From an uncultured Sphingomonadaceae bacterium (lineage in GTDB: Bacteria > Pseudomonadota > Alphaproteobacteria > Sphingomonadales > Sphingomonadaceae): a DNA stretch of 9,052 nucleotides. The number at the start of each line of letters is the position of its first letter. Positions within the stretch are counted from its first letter, which is position 1. The stretch is from contig CAMLGC010000092.1 in NCBI GenBank assembly GCA_946479505.1, forward strand, positions 1 to 9,052. Reading direction: 5' to 3'. Of this stretch, positions 6,897 through 9,052 are shown in pieces. Both the position numbers and the translations under genes were made by a program. The notes below the pieces were generated by a model. The model did not search any database. It was not told the origin of the DNA and saw only the letters and a program-made list of their open reading frames with translations.

Positions 6897-8924
6897 GTGA
6901 CCACCCCCATCACCCTCCACCGCCACGGCGACGTGCTCGTCATCGTCTCGAACAACCCGCCGGTGAACGCGCTCGGCGCCGCAGTCCGGCAGGGCCTTGA
7001 ATCGGCGGTGAAGGAGGGCGTCTCCGATTCGAGCATCGCCGCGATCGTGATCCGCTGCGACGGGCGCACCTTCTTCGCGGGCGCCGACATCACCGAGTTC
7101 GGCAAGCCGATGCAGGAACCCGCGCTCCCCACGCTCGTCGACATGATCGAGGCGTCGGACAAGCCCGTCATCGCCGCGATCCACGGCACCGCCTTGGGCG
7201 GCGGCTGCGAGGTCGCGCTCGGCTGCCATTATCGCATCGCGGTCCCGTCGGCGAAGCTCGGCTTCCCCGAGGTCAAGCTCGGCCTCCTGCCGGGCGCGGG
7301 CGGCACCCAGCGCACCCCTCGTCTTGCGGGCGTCCCGCTCGCGCTCGAAATGACCGCCAAGGGCGACCCGATCTCGGCCAAGCGCGCGTTCGACGCCGGC
7401 CTCATCGACCGCCTCGCGGGCGAGGACAGCCTCGAAGCCGATGCGATTGCCTTCGCACGCGACGTTGCCGGCAAGTCTCTCCCCCGCGCCAGCGAGAAAA
7501 CCGCGCAGCCCAATCCGGAAGCCGTCGAAGCGTTCGAGAAGGCCAACGCCCGCCGCTTCCGCGGCTTCGAGGCCCCCGCCGCCAACATCGCCTGCGTCGT
7601 CAAGGCGACCGAGGTGCCATTCGAGGAAGGCGTCCAGTTCGAGCGCCAGCAATTCATGAAGCTCATCATGGGCGTCCAATCCGCTGCCCAACGCCACATC
7701 TTCTTCGCCGAGCGCAAGGCATCGAAGATCGACGGTATCGCCGACGACATCGCGCTCCGCCCGATCAACAGGGTCGGCGTAATCGGCGCGGGCACGATGG
7801 GCGGGGGCATCTCGATGAACTTCCTGTCGGCGGGCATCCCCGTCACCATCGTCGAGATGGCGCAGGACGCCCTCGATCGCGGCACCACGACGATGCGCAA
7901 GAATTACGAGGCAACCGCCGCCAAGGGCCGGATCACCCCCGATCAGGTCGAAAAGGCGATGGGCCTCCTGACGCCCACCCTCGATTTCGACGCGCTCGCC
8001 GACTGCGACCTCATCATCGAGGCGGTGTACGAGAGCATGGACGTCAAGAAGGAGGTCTTCGGCAAGCTCGACAAGATCGCCAGGAAGGGCGCAATCCTCG
8101 CCTCGAACACCTCCTATCTCGACATCGACGAGATCGCGGCGAGCACCTCGCGGCCGCAAGACGTGCTCGGCATGCACTTCTTCTCGCCCGCCAACGTGAT
8201 GAAGCTCTTGGAGGTCGTCCGTGGCGACAAGACCGCCGACGACGTGCTCGCCACCGTGATGGCGCTCGCCAAGAAGATCCGCAAAGTCGCGGTGGTCGCC
8301 GGCGTCTGCCACGGCTTCATCGGCAACCGCATGCTGATGCCGCGCCAGGTCGAGGCGCAGAAGCTGCTGATGGAGGGCGCCACCCCCGAGCAGATCGACC
8401 GCGTCCATGTCGACTTCGGCATGCCGATGGGGCCCTTCCAGATGAGCGACCTCGCCGGCGTGGATATCGGCTGGCACCGCGACCCCAATCGCATCGAAAG
8501 CATCCGCGACGCGCTCGCCGCCGAGGGCCGATGGGGCCAGAAGAAAAAGGCCGGCTTCTACGATTACGACGACAAGCGAAATCCCTCCCCATCCCCCCGC
8601 GTCGCCGAGATCATCGACGACTTCCGCAAGAAGACCGGCGCGCAGCAGCATGAGGTGACCGACGAGGAAATCGTCGAACGGACGCTCTACCCGATGGTCA
8701 ATGAAGGCGCGAAGATCCTCGCCGAGGGCAAGGCCCAGCGCGCCTCCGACATCGATGTGGTGTGGATCTACGGCTATGGCTGGCCCGTCTATCGCGGCGG
8801 CCCGATGTTCTGGGCCGACACCGAGGGACTGAAAAAGATCGTCGCCGGCCTCGAAAAACACGGCTTCGAAATCGCGCCCCTGCTCAAGGAAAAGGCGGAA
8901 AAGGGGGAGCGGTTCACATCGTGA
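6897..8924 (+). CDS. Bifunctional enoyl-CoA hydratase / 3-hydroxyacyl-CoA dehydrogenase
   Basis: A 675-residue fused beta-oxidation enzyme. It hydrates trans-2-enoyl-CoA and then oxidises the (3S)-hydroxyacyl-CoA with NAD+ to 3-ketoacyl-CoA. The N-terminal crotonase domain (about 5-190) has the oxyanion-hole segments [10 protein letters not shown] (59-68) and [10 protein letters not shown] (96-105). Its catalytic glutamates Glu105 and Glu125 ([16 protein letters not shown]) are both present. After a linker, the Rossmann domain begins at [13 protein letters not shown] (293-305). Catalytic His427 is in GMHFFSPAN, Glu439 in KLLEV and Asn477 in GFIGNRM. Two C-terminal helical dehydrogenase domains follow, with [14 protein letters not shown] (512-525) and [17 protein letters not shown] (625-641). 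Length fits the monomeric MFE-1/FadJ-like type rather than proteobacterial FadB (~715-730). The start is GTG with GGAGAG upstream. The thiolase partner is not in the window. A palindromic repeat follows the stop. Confidence 0.94.
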   Translation: MTTPITLHRHGDVLVIVSNNPPVNALGAAVRQGLESAVKEGVSDSSIAAIVIRCDGRTFFAGADITEFGKPMQEPALPTLVDMIEASDKPVIAAIHGTALGGGCEVALGCHYRIAVPSAKLGFPEVKLGLLPGAGGTQRTPRLAGVPLALEMTAKGDPISAKRAFDAGLIDRLAGEDSLEADAIAFARDVAGKSLPRASEKTAQPNPEAVEAFEKANARRFRGFEAPAANIACVVKATEVPFEEGVQFERQQFMKLIMGVQSAAQRHIFFAERKASKIDGIADDIALRPINRVGVIGAGTMGGGISMNFLSAGIPVTIVEMAQDALDRGTTTMRKNYEATAAKGRITPDQVEKAMGLLTPTLDFDALADCDLIIEAVYESMDVKKEVFGKLDKIARKGAILASNTSYLDIDEIAASTSRPQDVLGMHFFSPANVMKLLEVVRGDKTADDVLATVMALAKKIRKVAVVAGVCHGFIGNRMLMPRQVEAQKLLMEGATPEQIDRVHVDFGMPMGPFQMSDLAGVDIGWHRDPNRIESIRDALAAEGRWGQKKKAGFYDYDDKRNPSPSPRVAEIIDDFRKKTGAQQHEVTDEEIVERTLYPMVNEGAKILAEGKAQRASDIDVVWIYGYGWPVYRGGPMFWADTEGLKKIVAGLEKHGFEIAPLLKEKAEKGERFTS

Positions 8925-8940
8925 GCGTCCCCAACCCGAT

Positions 8941-8993
8941 CCTCCCCGGCACGGGGAGGGGGACCAAGTCGCGAAGCAGCTTGGTGGAGGGGG
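8941..8993. repeat. Double-hairpin palindromic intergenic repeat
   Basis: This GC-rich element begins 16 bp after the hydratase/dehydrogenase stop. Hairpin 1 is CCTCCCCG/CGGGGAGG (8941-8948 with 8952-8959) around GCA. Hairpin 2 is ACCAAG/CTTGGT (8963-8968 with 8980-8985), with an inner GC-GAA-GC cap. The heptamer GAGGGGG flanks hairpin 2 on both sides (8956-8962 and 8987-8993). Elements of this form are, from memory, abundant between genes in sphingomonads and related alphaproteobacteria. They often give spurious short ORFs. It may also limit read-through, but there is no T-tract. Confidence 0.7.
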
Positions 8994-9041
8994 CCCGCCA
9001 CCGGTGCGTTTCGTCGCAATCCCCGCCACCATGCTGCGCAT

Positions 9042-9052
9042 CCCTCCCCGTG
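9042..9052. repeat. Start of a second repeat copy, cut by window edge
   Basis: The last 11 bases, CCCTCCCCGTG, repeat the opening of the element at 8941 with small changes. The rest lies outside the window. The 48 bases between the two copies (8994-9041) contain nothing I can recognise. Confidence 0.4.

Noticed and set aside
8789..9019. 76-residue minus-strand frame over the terminal repeat
   Set aside because: Its start is translated from the palindromic repeat (HQAASRLGPPPRAGE-like), a known type of spurious call, and the remainder is antisense to the hydratase/dehydrogenase.
6798..9041. 747-residue open frame opposite the esterase end, hydratase/dehydrogenase and repeat
   Set aside because: It spans two genes and an intergenic repeat on the opposite strand with no domain. 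A read-through across such different sequence is not gene-like.

Overview
The window is a high-GC chromosomal segment that looks like an alphaproteobacterium of the order Sphingomonadales (Sphingomonas or a close relative). This rests on the strong G/C bias at third codon positions, the protein types present, and the palindromic intergenic repeats; it is an inference, since no rRNA or other taxonomic marker is present. It carries six complete protein genes, a 3'-truncated tRNA-Asp gene and several short intergenic elements. I see no insertion sequence, phage gene, CRISPR array, toxin-antitoxin pair or defence system.

Layout from left to right. Positions 1-61 hold tRNA-Asp(GTC) on the minus strand, cut by the window edge, with a likely promoter (perfect TTGACA) just upstream. 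At 115-1374 on the minus strand is an AI-2E/PerM-family membrane protein. It is divergent from glycerol kinase glpK (1438-2916, plus). glpK converges on a Crp/Fnr-type regulator (3014-3739, minus), which lies 42 bp downstream of an acyl-CoA synthetase on the same strand (3782-5527, minus). A 105-bp divergent control region then separates the synthetase from a rightward pair: a family VIII-like serine esterase (5633-6877) and, 19 bp further on, a fused enoyl-CoA hydratase/3-hydroxyacyl-CoA dehydrogenase (6897-8924). The last 128 bases hold a Sphingomonas-type palindromic repeat and the start of another copy.

The right-hand two thirds (3014-8924) reads as a small lipid or carboxylic-ester catabolism cluster. 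The esterase could release an acid, the ligase would activate it to the CoA thioester, and the bifunctional enzyme would perform the hydration and second oxidation of beta-oxidation. The Crp/Fnr-type protein may regulate the set. Acyl-CoA dehydrogenase and thiolase, needed to complete the cycle, are not in the window. glpK would add glycerol phosphorylation, which fits use of glycerides, although it is not in the same transcription unit.

Most of this is ordinary housekeeping and catabolic gene content; I found no clear novel system. The points worth a second look are: a Crp/Fnr regulator without the usual cAMP or Fe-S signatures; a glycerol kinase without the recognisable fructose-1,6-bisphosphate loop; GTG or TTG as the best or possible start of all six genes; and the palindromic repeats.
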